Source of the DNA: an uncultured Prolixibacteraceae bacterium
Lineage (GTDB): Bacteria > Bacteroidota > Bacteroidia > Bacteroidales > Prolixibacteraceae
Length of the DNA: 44,319 bases
Direction of reading: 5' to 3'
Assembly (NCBI GenBank): GCA_903834475.1
Contig: CAILJH010000058.1
Location: 1-44,319 of the forward strand
Positions 7,638 to 15,915 of the stretch are shown in pieces. Below the pieces are notes generated by a model. The model had not been told where the DNA came from. It saw only the letters and a program-made list of their open reading frames with translations, and searched no databases. Position numbers and translations under genes: made by a program. Within the stretch, counting starts at the first letter, position 1. Each line of letters starts with the position of its first letter.

Positions 7638-9320
7638 ATGAAATTTTCAAAAGCAAAAAAAGCAGGGATTGTTGTTGTAGGATTATTAGTTTTTGCCATC
7701 GGCTTTTACAGCTTTAAACAAGACGACAAAAATTTTCAGATAGCCAAGAACCTCGATGTTTATTACACACTTTTCAGGGAATTAAACCTGTTTTACGTGG
7801 ATGACGTAGATCCGAACAAACTGGTCAAAACCAGTATCGAAAAGATGCTTGAATCACTTGATCCTTACACAAACTACATTCCTGAAGACGATGTGGAAGA
7901 TTTCAAGTTTATGACTACCGGTGAGTATGCCGGAATTGGCGCGTTAATTAGCAAGCAGAATGGCAAGATTGTGGTTTCTGAACCTTATGAAGGATTTCCG
8001 GCCCAGAAAAGTGGATTAAAAGCTGGTGATGTATTGCTCGAAGTGGCCGGAAAATCAACAGAAAAACTTTCTACAGAAGATGTGAGTGCATTGCTGAAAG
8101 GGCCTGCAAGCAAGCCAGTTTTGGTTAAAATTCAACGGTATGGGCAGAAAAAACCGATGGATATTGAGATTATCCGCGAAAAAATCCAGATCGATCCGGT
8201 ACCGTATTACGGAATGCTCAATAAGGAAACCGGCTATATTCGACTGACGAATTTCACTGTGGATTGCACCGAACGTGTAAAAATTGCACTGATTGATCTG
8301 AAGGAAAGACAGGGCGCAAAATCACTGGTATTGGATCTTCGCTCAAATCCAGGTGGATTGCTGATTGAAGCCGTGAGACTCGCCAACCTTTTCGTTCCGA
8401 AGGGCCAGGAAATTGTGAGTACCCGCGGAAAAGTAAAACAGTGGGACAAAATCTATACAGCAACTGAAAATCCAATTGATACGGTTATGCCAATTGCTGT
8501 TCTGGTGAACCGCGGATCGGCTTCAGCTTCTGAAATTGTTGCCGGAGCCATTCAGGATCTCGATCGTGGCATCATCATTGGAACCCGTACTTTTGGGAAG
8601 GGTTTGGTGCAAACCACCCGCGACCTGAGTTACAATGCCAAACTTAAAATCACCACAGCCAAATATTATATTCCCAGCGGACGCTGTATTCAGGCACTCG
8701 ACTATACACACCGCAATGAAGATGGCAGTGTGGGAGTAGTTCCTGATTCACTGATTTCAAAATTTGCCACGAAAAAGGGCCGGATTGTATTTGACGGAGG
8801 CGGCGTTTTCCCCGATCTTTCTGTTGCAGATGAAACCCTGAGTAATTTAACGATGAACCTGGCAACGCAATCGAAAATATTTGATTTTGCGACTTATTTC
8901 AATAGCAAAACTGAAAAAATATCTTCTCCTGAAGAATTTACAATATCTCCGGAAGTGTATGCCGATTTTGTTCAGTTTGTTAAAAATCAGGATTTTAAAT
9001 ACGAATCGAAAACTGAAGAAGAATTGGACCAATTGCTCGAAGTAGCTAAAAAGGAAAAGTATTACGATATCTCGAAGAGCGAATTTGAAACTTTAAAAGT
9101 AAAACTTGGACACAACCTGGATCAGGATCTGGAGCATTTTAAAGTTGAAATCTCTGAATTGCTGGCCGACGAAATAGTTTCGAGATACTATTATCAAAAG
9201 GGAGCCATCAAAGCCGCTTTGCGCGACGATTCTGATATAAAGAAAGCTCTGGGAATTATCAATACGCCTGATAGCTATGCAGCAATATTTGATAAAGGAA
9301 GAGTGATTAAGGCCAACTGA
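7638..9320 (+). CDS. S41 family C-terminal processing protease (CtpA/Prc-like)
   Basis: A 560-residue periplasmic protease, anchored or exported by an N-terminal hydrophobic segment (residues 9-25, VVVGLLVFAIGFYSF region). A PDZ domain follows at about 90-175 (GEYAGIGALIS ... GLKAGDVLLEVAGKS), then the catalytic core. The Ser/Lys dyad is visible: S296 in GSASASE and K321 in TFGKGLVQ, exactly 25 residues apart as in the D1-processing proteases. A C-terminal helical region of about 150 residues completes it. Such proteases cleave substrates near the C terminus and serve in envelope quality control. It stands alone and is followed by a strong bidirectional terminator. ATG at 7638. Confidence 0.92.
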   Translation: MKFSKAKKAGIVVVGLLVFAIGFYSFKQDDKNFQIAKNLDVYYTLFRELNLFYVDDVDPNKLVKTSIEKMLESLDPYTNYIPEDDVEDFKFMTTGEYAGIGALISKQNGKIVVSEPYEGFPAQKSGLKAGDVLLEVAGKSTEKLSTEDVSALLKGPASKPVLVKIQRYGQKKPMDIEIIREKIQIDPVPYYGMLNKETGYIRLTNFTVDCTERVKIALIDLKERQGAKSLVLDLRSNPGGLLIEAVRLANLFVPKGQEIVSTRGKVKQWDKIYTATENPIDTVMPIAVLVNRGSASASEIVAGAIQDLDRGIIIGTRTFGKGLVQTTRDLSYNAKLKITTAKYYIPSGRCIQALDYTHRNEDGSVGVVPDSLISKFATKKGRIVFDGGGVFPDLSVADETLSNLTMNLATQSKIFDFATYFNSKTEKISSPEEFTISPEVYADFVQFVKNQDFKYESKTEEELDQLLEVAKKEKYYDISKSEFETLKVKLGHNLDQDLEHFKVEISELLADEIVSRYYYQKGAIKAALRDDSDIKKALGIINTPDSYAAIFDKGRVIKAN

Positions 9321-9349
9321 GCTGAAAAGCCAAAATAAAAGACATAAAA

Positions 9350-9382
9350 AAACCGGTACAGGAAACTGTACCGGTTTTTTTT
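9350..9382. terminator. Rho-independent terminator, bidirectional
   Basis: The stem AACCGGTACAG (9351-9361) pairs perfectly with CTGTACCGGTT (9366-9376) around a GAAA tetraloop. It is preceded by an A run and followed by a T run, so it can end both the plus-strand protease transcript and the minus-strand receiver transcript. Confidence 0.93.
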
Positions 9383-9392
9383 GCTCCAGGTT

Positions 9393-9893
9393 TTAGAACC
9401 CAAATATCTGAGGATACAAAATTGCAAGAGTCAAAGTCACAACAACGAGTAAGCCTAATCCGAAGAAGAACAGTAAAACGCCTACCTGGTAACGTTTGTT
9501 TGACTTTACCAGTTCAGTAACGGAGTTAATCTTATGAATTTTATTAACCATCTTCTGGAGTGCCATCTGGTCTTTTACAATGTAATCGTATGCACCGTAT
9601 TTCATACTGTTAATGGCAATGTCAATGCTATCCTGACCTGAAAGGAATATAAATTCAACTTCAGGATTCGTTTTTTTTGCTTTAATGAGTACTTCAATTC
9701 CTGTCATACCATCGAGCAGGTAATCCTGAATAATGATATCCGGATTTTTATGCATATTGTTTAATGCATCCTCACCTGTAAGGAAAGATTCAACATTAGT
9801 TAATTTATTGGTCTTTAGGTAGCTAACAACTAACTTGTTATACATTTGGTTGTCTTCAACAACAAATATCAGAGGATTCTTGGTGTTCGGCAT
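9393..9893 (-). CDS. Membrane-tethered response-regulator receiver protein
   Basis: A 166-residue protein: a CheY-like receiver domain (about 7-122) followed by a short basic linker and one transmembrane helix (about 137-160) near the C terminus, with no output domain. Receiver landmarks are intact: the acidic pair at 13-14 (VVEDN), phospho-acceptor D57 (IIIQDYLLDG), S85 (FLSGQ) and K107 (IVKDQ). Since the receiver must be cytosolic, the tail should anchor it to the inner face of the membrane. It has no cognate kinase nearby, so its partner is unknown. Adaptor, phosphate-sink or scaffold roles are possible. ATG at 9893; the next gene, polA, is divergent. Confidence 0.85.
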   Translation of the reverse strand: MPNTKNPLIFVVEDNQMYNKLVVSYLKTNKLTNVESFLTGEDALNNMHKNPDIIIQDYLLDGMTGIEVLIKAKKTNPEVEFIFLSGQDSIDIAINSMKYGAYDYIVKDQMALQKMVNKIHKINSVTELVKSNKRYQVGVLLFFFGLGLLVVVTLTLAILYPQIFGF

Positions 9894-10236
9894 GGCGTAA
9901 TTTTATATAAATTCAAATCGCGTTTTCGGAGTTTTAAATAGTGATTTTAAGCTAAAAACTCTGTATTTTTCCGCTTTACAGATCAGATCAAAATTAGAAA
10001 AAAAACTGATACATTCTAAAATTTATTATTTAGAACGATAGTTTTTTGTTTTTGGTACGCACATCAGCCGATTTTATATCTTTTAGTAATCATTCTTGCC
10101 CTGATTGTTTCGCTTCAGGATAATTCTGGCTTTTTCTTTTGTTATCCGATGCGATACTGCCTAACTTTTCTAATTTTACTACCGTTAAAAACGAAATTTA
10201 ATTTCTTCGTCAACTTATTTTATTTGAGGACATTCT
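9894..10236. other. 343-nt divergent intergenic region, receiver gene / polA
   Basis: AT-rich. On the minus strand a -7 candidate TAATTTTG (plus coordinates 9989-9996) lies about 90 nt before the receiver start, with only a poor -33 (TTTTAG). For polA, GAGGA at 10226-10230 is a plausible ribosome-binding sequence a few nucleotides before the ATG; no convincing -7/-33 pair is seen on the plus strand. No open frame or repeat is seen. Confidence 0.4.
9989..9996 (-). promoter_or_regulatory. Candidate -7 element for the receiver gene
   Basis: TAATTTTG on the minus strand fits TAnnTTTG. A partial -33 (TTA rather than TTG) lies about 19 nt upstream, so support is moderate. Confidence 0.4.
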
Positions 10237-13032
10237 ATGAGCGCGCACAATAATTCAGACAAGCGACTTTTTCTTTTAGACGCTTATGCCTTGATCTACA
10301 GATCGTATTTCGCTTTCATTAAAAATCCGCGATTCAATTCCAAAGGATTGAATACATCGGCCATGCTTGGTTTTGTAAATACCCTTGAACAGTTGCTTAG
10401 CGATCAGAAACCGACGCACATTGCGGTTGTTTTCGATTTGAATGTACCCACATTCAGGCACGAAATGTTCGAAGCCTACAAGGCCAACCGTGAAGCAATG
10501 CCTGAAGATCTCCAGAAATCGATTCCATATATCCGGAAGATTATTGAAGCTTATCATATTCCGATACTCGAAAGGGCAGGTTTTGAGGCCGATGATGTGA
10601 TCGGGACTTTGGCAAAAAAGGCCGAAACAATGGGTTACACAACCTTTATGATGACTCCGGACAAGGACTACGCACAATTGGTTTCTAAAAATATCTTCAT
10701 GTACAAACCATCGCGTGGTGGCGAACAGCCTGAGATATGGGGAATACCTGAAGTTTGTGAGAATTTTCAGATCGATGAGCCGTGGCAGGTCATTGATGTA
10801 CTTGGACTGATGGGCGATTCGGCAGATAATATTCCGGGTTGTCCGGGTGTCGGTCCAAAAACAGCAATGAAACTGGTTTCGGAATTTAAATCGGTTGATG
10901 GTCTTTACCAAAACATCGACTCGCAAAAAGGAAAACTGAAAGATAATCTGGTTGAATTTGAACAACAGGTGCGCATGTCGCGAAAGCTTGCCGAGATAAT
11001 TCTGGATGTTCCGGTTGAGTTTGACGAGGATAAACTCATCATGGAAGATCCGGATTTTGAGAAATTAAATGAGCTGTTTGCCGATCTGGAATTCAGGCAA
11101 CTGATTCGCAAACAGGTAGAAAAACCGAAACCTGTTTCCGATGCCCAATTCGAACAAGGATCTTTGTTCGGATCATTAAATCCTGTTCCGGAGGTAATAC
11201 CGGCAGCGTCAGCCAATCTGGATTCAATTCACACTATTCCTCATCAATACTACCTGATTGAAACGGCTGAGCAACGCGCCAGTTTACGCGCTGAACTTTC
11301 GGTACAGAAAGAGTTTTGCTTCGATACTGAAACCACCGGACTGGATACCATGACAGCTGAGTTGGTCTGTATTTCTTTTGCCTTTCGAAGTCACGAAGCC
11401 TATTGTGTCACATTACCCGCCAACCGCCAGAAAGCAACCGAAATCGTTCAGGAATTCCAACTGGTTTTTGGTGACGAAAAAATCCTGAAAATTGGACAGA
11501 ATATTAAATTCGATCTTTCCATTTTGAAAAATTACGGACTCGAAATTGGCGGACCACTTTTCGACACCATGATTGCTCATTACCTGATTCAGCCTGACAT
11601 GCGACACAACCTGGACTATTTGTGCGAGCAATACCTGAATTTCCAAAAGATTACGACGGACACCCTGATTGGTGGCAAAGGCTTGTTCCAAAAGACAATG
11701 CGCGATGCCAGTCCGGAGCAGTTACGCGATTATGCATGCGAAGATGCCGACTTTACCTTGCAATTAAAATTTGCACTCGAAAAGGAACTAAACGCCAGCA
11801 GTACCCGGAAACTTTTTGATGAAATTGAAATGCCGCTGATTTTTGTTTTGGCCGACATGGAACGTGCAGGAGTTAATTTAAATACTTCCGAATTAAAAAT
11901 CTATGCCGAAGTTTTAAGAAAGCAAATTATCGAAGTTGAAGGCGAAATCATTCAGATGGCTGGTGAGAATTTTAATGTTTCGTCGCCTAAACAATTGGGA
12001 GTTATTTTATTCGAGAAACTAAAAATCGATCCGAATGCCAAAATGACCAAGACCAAGCAATATTCGACCGCTGAAGAAACGCTGGAAAAACTTTCAGAGA
12101 AACACCCGATTATTGCCAGAATTCTCGAATTCAGAGGCTTGAAAAAGTTGCTTTCAACCTATGTTGAAGCGTTACCATTACTGATTAATCCGAACACAAA
12201 AAAACTTCATACTTCATATAACCAGGCCATTGCTGCAACCGGACGGCTGAGTTCGACCAATCCGAACCTTCAAAACATTCCGATTCGCGACGAAAACGGG
12301 CGTGAACTGCGCAAGGCGTTTATTCCGTCCGACGATCTGCACACTTTCCTTTCAGCCGACTACTCGCAAATCGAATTGCGCATCATGGCTGCTCTGAGCA
12401 AGGATGAACAGATGATGGAAGCATTCCGCAATAATCAGGATATTCACTCCATTACCGCTTCTAAAATCTATAAAATTCCTCTGGAAGAAGTCACTTCGGA
12501 TATGCGCCGGAAAGCCAAAACTGCCAATTTCGGAATCATTTACGGCATATCGGCATTTGGATTGTCAGCACGCCTGAACATTCCAAGAACTGAAGCCAAA
12601 GAACTAATCGACGGCTATTTCGAGAACTTTCCGGATATTAAAAAATACATGGATTTGAGCATTGAGAATGCGCGAAGCAAAGGATTTGTAGAAACAATCA
12701 TGGGCCGGAAGCGCTACCTTGTTGACATTAATTCAGCTAATGCGGTTGTGCGTGGAATGGCTGAGCGAAATGCAATCAATGCACCCATTCAGGGTTCTGC
12801 TGCCGATGTGATAAAAATAGCCATGATCAACATTTGGAGGGAGATCAGCAAACAGAATCTGAAATCCAAAATGATTCTGCAGGTACACGATGAGTTGAAT
12901 TTTGATGTATGGAAAACCGAACTGGAGCAGATGAAAGCCATTGTCAAACATGAAATGGAAAATGCTGTAAACGTTGGCGTACCGCTGACCGTTGAAATGA
13001 ATAACGGGGAGAACTGGCTGGATGCACATTAA
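10237..13032 (+). CDS. polA: DNA polymerase I
   Basis: A 931-residue DNA repair and Okazaki-fragment-processing polymerase with all three activities. The N-terminal 5' nuclease (about 1-300) shows FEADDVIGTLA, TPDKDYAQLV and GDSADNIPGCPGVGPKTA. The 3'-5' exonuclease (about 340-520) has an intact Exo I motif with D363 and E365 (DTETTGLD), so proofreading is expected. The polymerase domain (about 540-931) has motif A ADYSQIELRI with D708, motif B around RRKAKTANFGIIYG, and motif C QVHDELNFD with D885. Length is normal for the full three-domain enzyme. It is a single gene, ATG at 10237, with GAGGA upstream. Confidence 0.97.
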   Translation: MSAHNNSDKRLFLLDAYALIYRSYFAFIKNPRFNSKGLNTSAMLGFVNTLEQLLSDQKPTHIAVVFDLNVPTFRHEMFEAYKANREAMPEDLQKSIPYIRKIIEAYHIPILERAGFEADDVIGTLAKKAETMGYTTFMMTPDKDYAQLVSKNIFMYKPSRGGEQPEIWGIPEVCENFQIDEPWQVIDVLGLMGDSADNIPGCPGVGPKTAMKLVSEFKSVDGLYQNIDSQKGKLKDNLVEFEQQVRMSRKLAEIILDVPVEFDEDKLIMEDPDFEKLNELFADLEFRQLIRKQVEKPKPVSDAQFEQGSLFGSLNPVPEVIPAASANLDSIHTIPHQYYLIETAEQRASLRAELSVQKEFCFDTETTGLDTMTAELVCISFAFRSHEAYCVTLPANRQKATEIVQEFQLVFGDEKILKIGQNIKFDLSILKNYGLEIGGPLFDTMIAHYLIQPDMRHNLDYLCEQYLNFQKITTDTLIGGKGLFQKTMRDASPEQLRDYACEDADFTLQLKFALEKELNASSTRKLFDEIEMPLIFVLADMERAGVNLNTSELKIYAEVLRKQIIEVEGEIIQMAGENFNVSSPKQLGVILFEKLKIDPNAKMTKTKQYSTAEETLEKLSEKHPIIARILEFRGLKKLLSTYVEALPLLINPNTKKLHTSYNQAIAATGRLSSTNPNLQNIPIRDENGRELRKAFIPSDDLHTFLSADYSQIELRIMAALSKDEQMMEAFRNNQDIHSITASKIYKIPLEEVTSDMRRKAKTANFGIIYGISAFGLSARLNIPRTEAKELIDGYFENFPDIKKYMDLSIENARSKGFVETIMGRKRYLVDINSANAVVRGMAERNAINAPIQGSAADVIKIAMINIWREISKQNLKSKMILQVHDELNFDVWKTELEQMKAIVKHEMENAVNVGVPLTVEMNNGENWLDAH

Positions 13033-13215
13033 AATCAGGAAAAAGGAAAAAGTCATTCGAAAGTCAGGAGAGAGAAAATAGGAAAGGGGAAAAATTTGCA
13101 ATTTGAATTGAGTATTACCTGTTTTCTTTTTTCTCACTATTTTTCCTAATGAATACTGACTCTTTTCTATTTCAATAATTTATGCGAATCAAGAGTTGAA
13201 GAATGAGTAATAATA

Positions 13216-13228
13216 ATGCCGAAGGCAT
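13216..13228. repeat. Hairpin ATGCCGAAGGCAT, uninterrupted copy
   Basis: A 13-nt perfect small hairpin (ATGCC / GGCAT). The same sequence occurs 40 nt downstream but split by a 19-nt palindrome (13268-13299). Confidence 0.8.
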
Positions 13229-13267
13229 GATAGGATTATAGATCATTAGGATCAAAAAGAGTTAAAA

Positions 13268-13299
13268 ATGCCGCCTGCCGGCCGCAGGCAGGAAGGCAT
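13268..13299. repeat. Same hairpin with a 19-nt palindrome inserted in its loop
   Basis: ATGCCG (13268-13273) and AAGGCAT (13293-13299) are the two parts of the neighbouring hairpin. Between them is the palindrome CCTGCCGGCCGCAGGCAGG (13274-13292), which differs by one base from the palindrome at 19674-19692. Confidence 0.85.
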
Positions 13300-13445
13300 G
13301 GCAGGATAATACCAGCACCTCGTGGTTTAAAGCTGCGTTTTTCAACCTTTTCTACAATCATATCAACGCTTTGGGGTTAAAAATCAAACCCTTAATTCGC
13401 ATAATTTGCTAATCGTTCAGTTTGATTACGAATAATAATGATCGT

Positions 13446-13598
13446 ATGAGGGATATTATTTCGACAGAGGATGAGTACAGGATCGCGCTGAAAAGATTTT
13501 TGGAAATCTGCGACGCAGCTCAGGGCACTCCGGAAGCAATGGATTTGGAGAAACTGATGTATCTGCTCGAAATTTACGAGCGAAATAATTGTTCCTAA
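13446..13598 (+). pseudogene. Short ORF resembling the N-terminal part of a HigA-type antitoxin
   Basis: A 50-codon frame starting MRDIISTEDEYRIALKRF and containing GTPEAMDLEKLMYLLEIYE. This resembles the start of HigA-family antitoxins, where a 'TEEDY..AL..I..L..A..GTPEGDELEVLVLLIEAYE'-type segment precedes the helix-turn-helix. The frame stops exactly where the DNA-binding domain should begin, and no continuation is visible before rnpA's end 11 nt later. It is either a truncated remnant or a stand-alone mini-protein. No HigB-like toxin gene is adjacent. The identification rests on memory of the motif, not on a search. Confidence 0.5.
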
Positions 13599-13609
13599 TA
13601 GGCGGACTT

Positions 13610-13999
13610 TTAAATTCTCTGTAATTTCACCAGTAATTTTTTAAATGCCGAAAGCATTCCTTTTTCAATGGCAGAGTATTCCACAATGTCCTTTCCAACA
13701 TAGACAAACATCATCGCCAATTTGATATTTCTGGCGGCCAACTCTTCATAAAGACCTGATTTATGTAACCGGTATGCTTCACGCATTCGCCGTTTCAGGA
13801 GATTTCGTTTTACCGCACGCTTAAAATTCCGCTTCGAAACGGTGAATGCTGCCTGAATTGGATGGGATTCCATTAAATCAGTTTTCAGGAAAACAACTTT
13901 GAGCGGATAGGCCAAAAAAGATTCGCCGGAGGTAAATAATTCCCCGATGATTTTTTGGCTGCTGAGCCTTTCTTCCTTATGAAATGTGAATCCTTCCAT
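13610..13999 (-). CDS. rnpA: Ribonuclease P protein component
   Basis: A 129-residue basic protein that assists the RNase P RNA in 5' maturation of pre-tRNA. The landmark RNR region is present (SKRNFKRAVKRNLLKRRMREAYR), as are FTVSKR and the N-terminal FHKEERLSS. ATG at 13999 (MEGFTFHKEERL) is preferred over an upstream in-frame TTG at 14017, which falls in a terminator-like hairpin. In most bacteria rnpA lies beside rpmH; here it follows hemD and DUF4271 genes on the same strand, an order I recall from Bacteroidota. The hairpin lying 15-30 nt ahead of the start raises the question of how it is transcribed. Confidence 0.93.
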   Translation of the reverse strand: MEGFTFHKEERLSSQKIIGELFTSGESFLAYPLKVVFLKTDLMESHPIQAAFTVSKRNFKRAVKRNLLKRRMREAYRLHKSGLYEELAARNIKLAMMFVYVGKDIVEYSAIEKGMLSAFKKLLVKLQRI

Positions 14000-14017
14000 C
14001 GTTCTAAAATACAACAA

Positions 14018-14044
14018 AAAAGGGGAAACTGTATTTCCCCTTTT
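14018..14044 (-). terminator. Terminator-like hairpin between hemD and rnpA
   Basis: AAAAGGGGAAA (14018-14028) pairs with TTTCCCCTTTT (14034-14044) around a 5-nt loop. Read on the minus strand the stem is followed by TTTTTTG, giving a Rho-independent terminator for the DUF4271-hemD transcript. It ends only about 18 nt before the rnpA ATG, so it may also act as an attenuator of rnpA. Confidence 0.8.
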
Positions 14045-14065
14045 CTTATTCCTTATAAATTCTGT

Positions 14066-14815
14066 TTATTGTCCTTTGTTGTGTTTTTTGATGAATTGTT
14101 CCAAAGCCATGGTCATTGATGGGGCTTCGGCAGTCGGAGCTTCAATGTCGAGTCGTAAACCAGCTTCATGCACTGCTTTCGCTGTAGCTGGTCCGAAACA
14201 GGCAATCTTAGTTTCATCCTGTGTAAATGTCGGAAAATTCTGAATCAATGAATGAATTCCGGAGGGACTGAAGAAAACGAGAATGTCGTAGTTTACATCT
14301 TTCAGGTCCGACAAATCGCTGCTAACCGTATTGTAAATAATTGCTTTGGTGTAGAAATAACCAGCTTTATCGAGCAAGGAAGTTATTTCAGGCTGACCAA
14401 CCTGTGACAAAGGCAGCAAGAACTTTTCCTCTTTATGCTTTTTCATCACATCAATCAAATCTGCAAATTTACCTGCACCGTAGAAAATTTTTCGTTTGCG
14501 ATAAACGATGTATTTCTGAAGATAAAATGCAGTTGCTTCCGAATTGCAAAAGTATTTCATTGAATCCGGAATAGCCAGACGAAGCTCAGGGCAGATTCTG
14601 AAAAAATGATCGATGGCAGTACGGCTGGTAAAAATAACTGCTGTATGATCAAGTATTTGTACTCTGGTTTGCCTGAATTCTTTGGCGGAAACACTTTCAA
14701 CCTGGATGAAAGGACGGAAATCAACTTGAACGTTGTTTTTCTCGGCCAAATCGAAATAAGGTGATTTGACAGTGTCAGGTTTTGGCTGCGATACTAATAT
14801 TTTCTTGATCTTCAA
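14066..14815 (-). CDS. hemD: Uroporphyrinogen-III synthase
   Basis: A 249-residue HemD that cyclises hydroxymethylbilane with inversion of ring D to give uroporphyrinogen III for haem, sirohaem and cobamide synthesis. Features typical of the Bacteroidota form are the start KIKKILVSQPKP, VDFRPFIQVESVSAKEFR, DHTAVIFTSRTAIDHFF, and the C-terminal DILVFFSPSGIHSL and KIACFGPATAKAVHEAG. The start is TTG (14815): no ATG is available and the K-I-K-K-I-L-V-S-Q-P block is conserved up to this point. It lies 33 nt after the DUF4271 gene in the same operon; a terminator follows it. Confidence 0.93.
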   Translation of the reverse strand: MKIKKILVSQPKPDTVKSPYFDLAEKNNVQVDFRPFIQVESVSAKEFRQTRVQILDHTAVIFTSRTAIDHFFRICPELRLAIPDSMKYFCNSEATAFYLQKYIVYRKRKIFYGAGKFADLIDVMKKHKEEKFLLPLSQVGQPEITSLLDKAGYFYTKAIIYNTVSSDLSDLKDVNYDILVFFSPSGIHSLIQNFPTFTQDETKIACFGPATAKAVHEAGLRLDIEAPTAEAPSMTMALEQFIKKHNKGQ

Positions 14816-14848
14816 GGTATTTTCTTTTTATATATTTCTGTTCAACGT

Positions 14849-15817
14849 CTAAATCGATAAAAGAACGTAGATTAAAACCAATGGTAAAAATTCAAGGGTA
14901 CAAAGGTATAAAATCAAATATGAAATTGAAAAATGTTTTTTTAAGAAAATTTTAGCCCCTCTAAATAGCGAAATCAAATAGAAAATGGCAATAATAGCAA
15001 GGCCTGCATACAAAATTGGTTGTGCATTTGTAAAAGGAATAAATGCTATGGTAGCAGTAACCGGCATTAAAAATAATCCCAAAACACGATTGTAAACCGT
15101 TATACTGAAGAGATATTCCTGAACTTCAGTCTTGCTTTCGGTTAAAATTCCGATGATATAATAAATGGTCTTTTTTGCCAGAAAATAGGTGATTACAATT
15201 CCCAGACAAATCAGGTAAGTATAGTAGGTCTTTGTTGCTCCAAGATTAATCTTAAATATATTGAGCAACTGATACCCGAATAATGCCAGAATCAGGCTGA
15301 AAACCAGATCGAGCCGGAATGAGGCGTGGAACAGGTTGAAATAGCGCTCGCGGAATGTGCGGGTAAATGTGGAATAATTGATGGTTGACTGAATCAGCTG
15401 GCTCAGGTACTTATTGAAAATCAGCCTAACCGATGCAAACAAAAGAAATGAAATCAGTAACACACCAACCAGCCAGTCGGGATTCGACCGGAGAACCTTT
15501 TTGCCCGGATAAACCACCTCGACTTTTTTCAGAACGGTGTAAAGCGAATCGTAAGGAAGTGGTCGAATCAGTTCTTTCTGATAATCGAAATTACTTTTGT
15601 ATGGCGTTTTGAACTGTGACCATTCCTGCTTGTAACCAAAGATTATCAAACTGTCGGGCGCAATATAATTGGCGTTTAGAGAGTCGAGAACAGTAGAATC
15701 GAGTAGGTTAATCTTTTGTGAAGTGAGTTCGTTTTGAAAGGCATTTGTTCCCAAAACGGTTTGTTTCAAATTCAGGTTAGAGCTTACAGAGTCTGATTTG
15801 AATGGATTCGATTGCAT
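14849..15817 (-). CDS. DUF4271 domain-containing membrane protein
   Basis: A 322-residue protein: about 100 N-terminal residues with no clear feature, then six or so hydrophobic helices (for example WLVGVLLISFLLFASVRLIF at about 114-133 and further segments to the C terminus, which ends ILYLCTLEFLPLVLIYVLLSI). This layout, directly upstream of hemD, matches DUF4271, a Bacteroidota family of unknown function. No catalytic motif is seen. The ATG at 15817 is used; an upstream TTG at 15829 is in frame but unnecessary. A good promoter (-7 TACTTTTG at 15849-15856) lies just upstream and overlaps the divergent promoter for the dihydrouridine synthase gene. Confidence 0.8.
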   Translation of the reverse strand: MQSNPFKSDSVSSNLNLKQTVLGTNAFQNELTSQKINLLDSTVLDSLNANYIAPDSLIIFGYKQEWSQFKTPYKSNFDYQKELIRPLPYDSLYTVLKKVEVVYPGKKVLRSNPDWLVGVLLISFLLFASVRLIFNKYLSQLIQSTINYSTFTRTFRERYFNLFHASFRLDLVFSLILALFGYQLLNIFKINLGATKTYYTYLICLGIVITYFLAKKTIYYIIGILTESKTEVQEYLFSITVYNRVLGLFLMPVTATIAFIPFTNAQPILYAGLAIIAIFYLISLFRGAKIFLKKHFSISYLILYLCTLEFLPLVLIYVLLSI

Positions 15818-15842
15818 ACCGCCCGCCAATTGTATAAGTTTG
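15812..15842 (+). promoter_or_regulatory. Promoter for the dihydrouridine synthase gene
   Basis: TTG (15812-15814), 20 nt, then TAAGTTTG (15835-15842): a full match to the Bacteroidota -33/-7 consensus. The -33 overlaps the first codons of the divergent DUF4271 gene. Confidence 0.6.
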
Positions 15843-15848
15843 TGGTCG

Positions 15849-15878
15849 CAAAAGTAGTGATTAATCGCTTTTATTCAC
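15849..15878 (-). promoter_or_regulatory. Promoter for the DUF4271-hemD operon
   Basis: On the minus strand GTG (one mismatch to TTG), 19 nt, then TACTTTTG (plus coordinates 15849-15856). It lies about 35 nt upstream of the DUF4271 ATG. Confidence 0.6.
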
Positions 15879-15915
15879 TCACCTCATGTGGCTAATTCAA
15901 TAAATTTAAATTTCA

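Larger units (their letters stand above)
13033..13445. other. 413-nt gap between polA and the HigA-like fragment; repeat-rich
   Basis: The first 110 nt contain purine-rich AGGAAAAAGGAAAAAG and, further on, a pyrimidine-rich complement (TTTTCTTTTTTC, TTTTTCCT), a long imperfect inverted repeat. The middle holds the two hairpins annotated at 13216-13299. The rest, to 13445, is unexplained AT-rich sequence containing AGCACCTCGTGG. No gene is seen. Confidence 0.6.
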
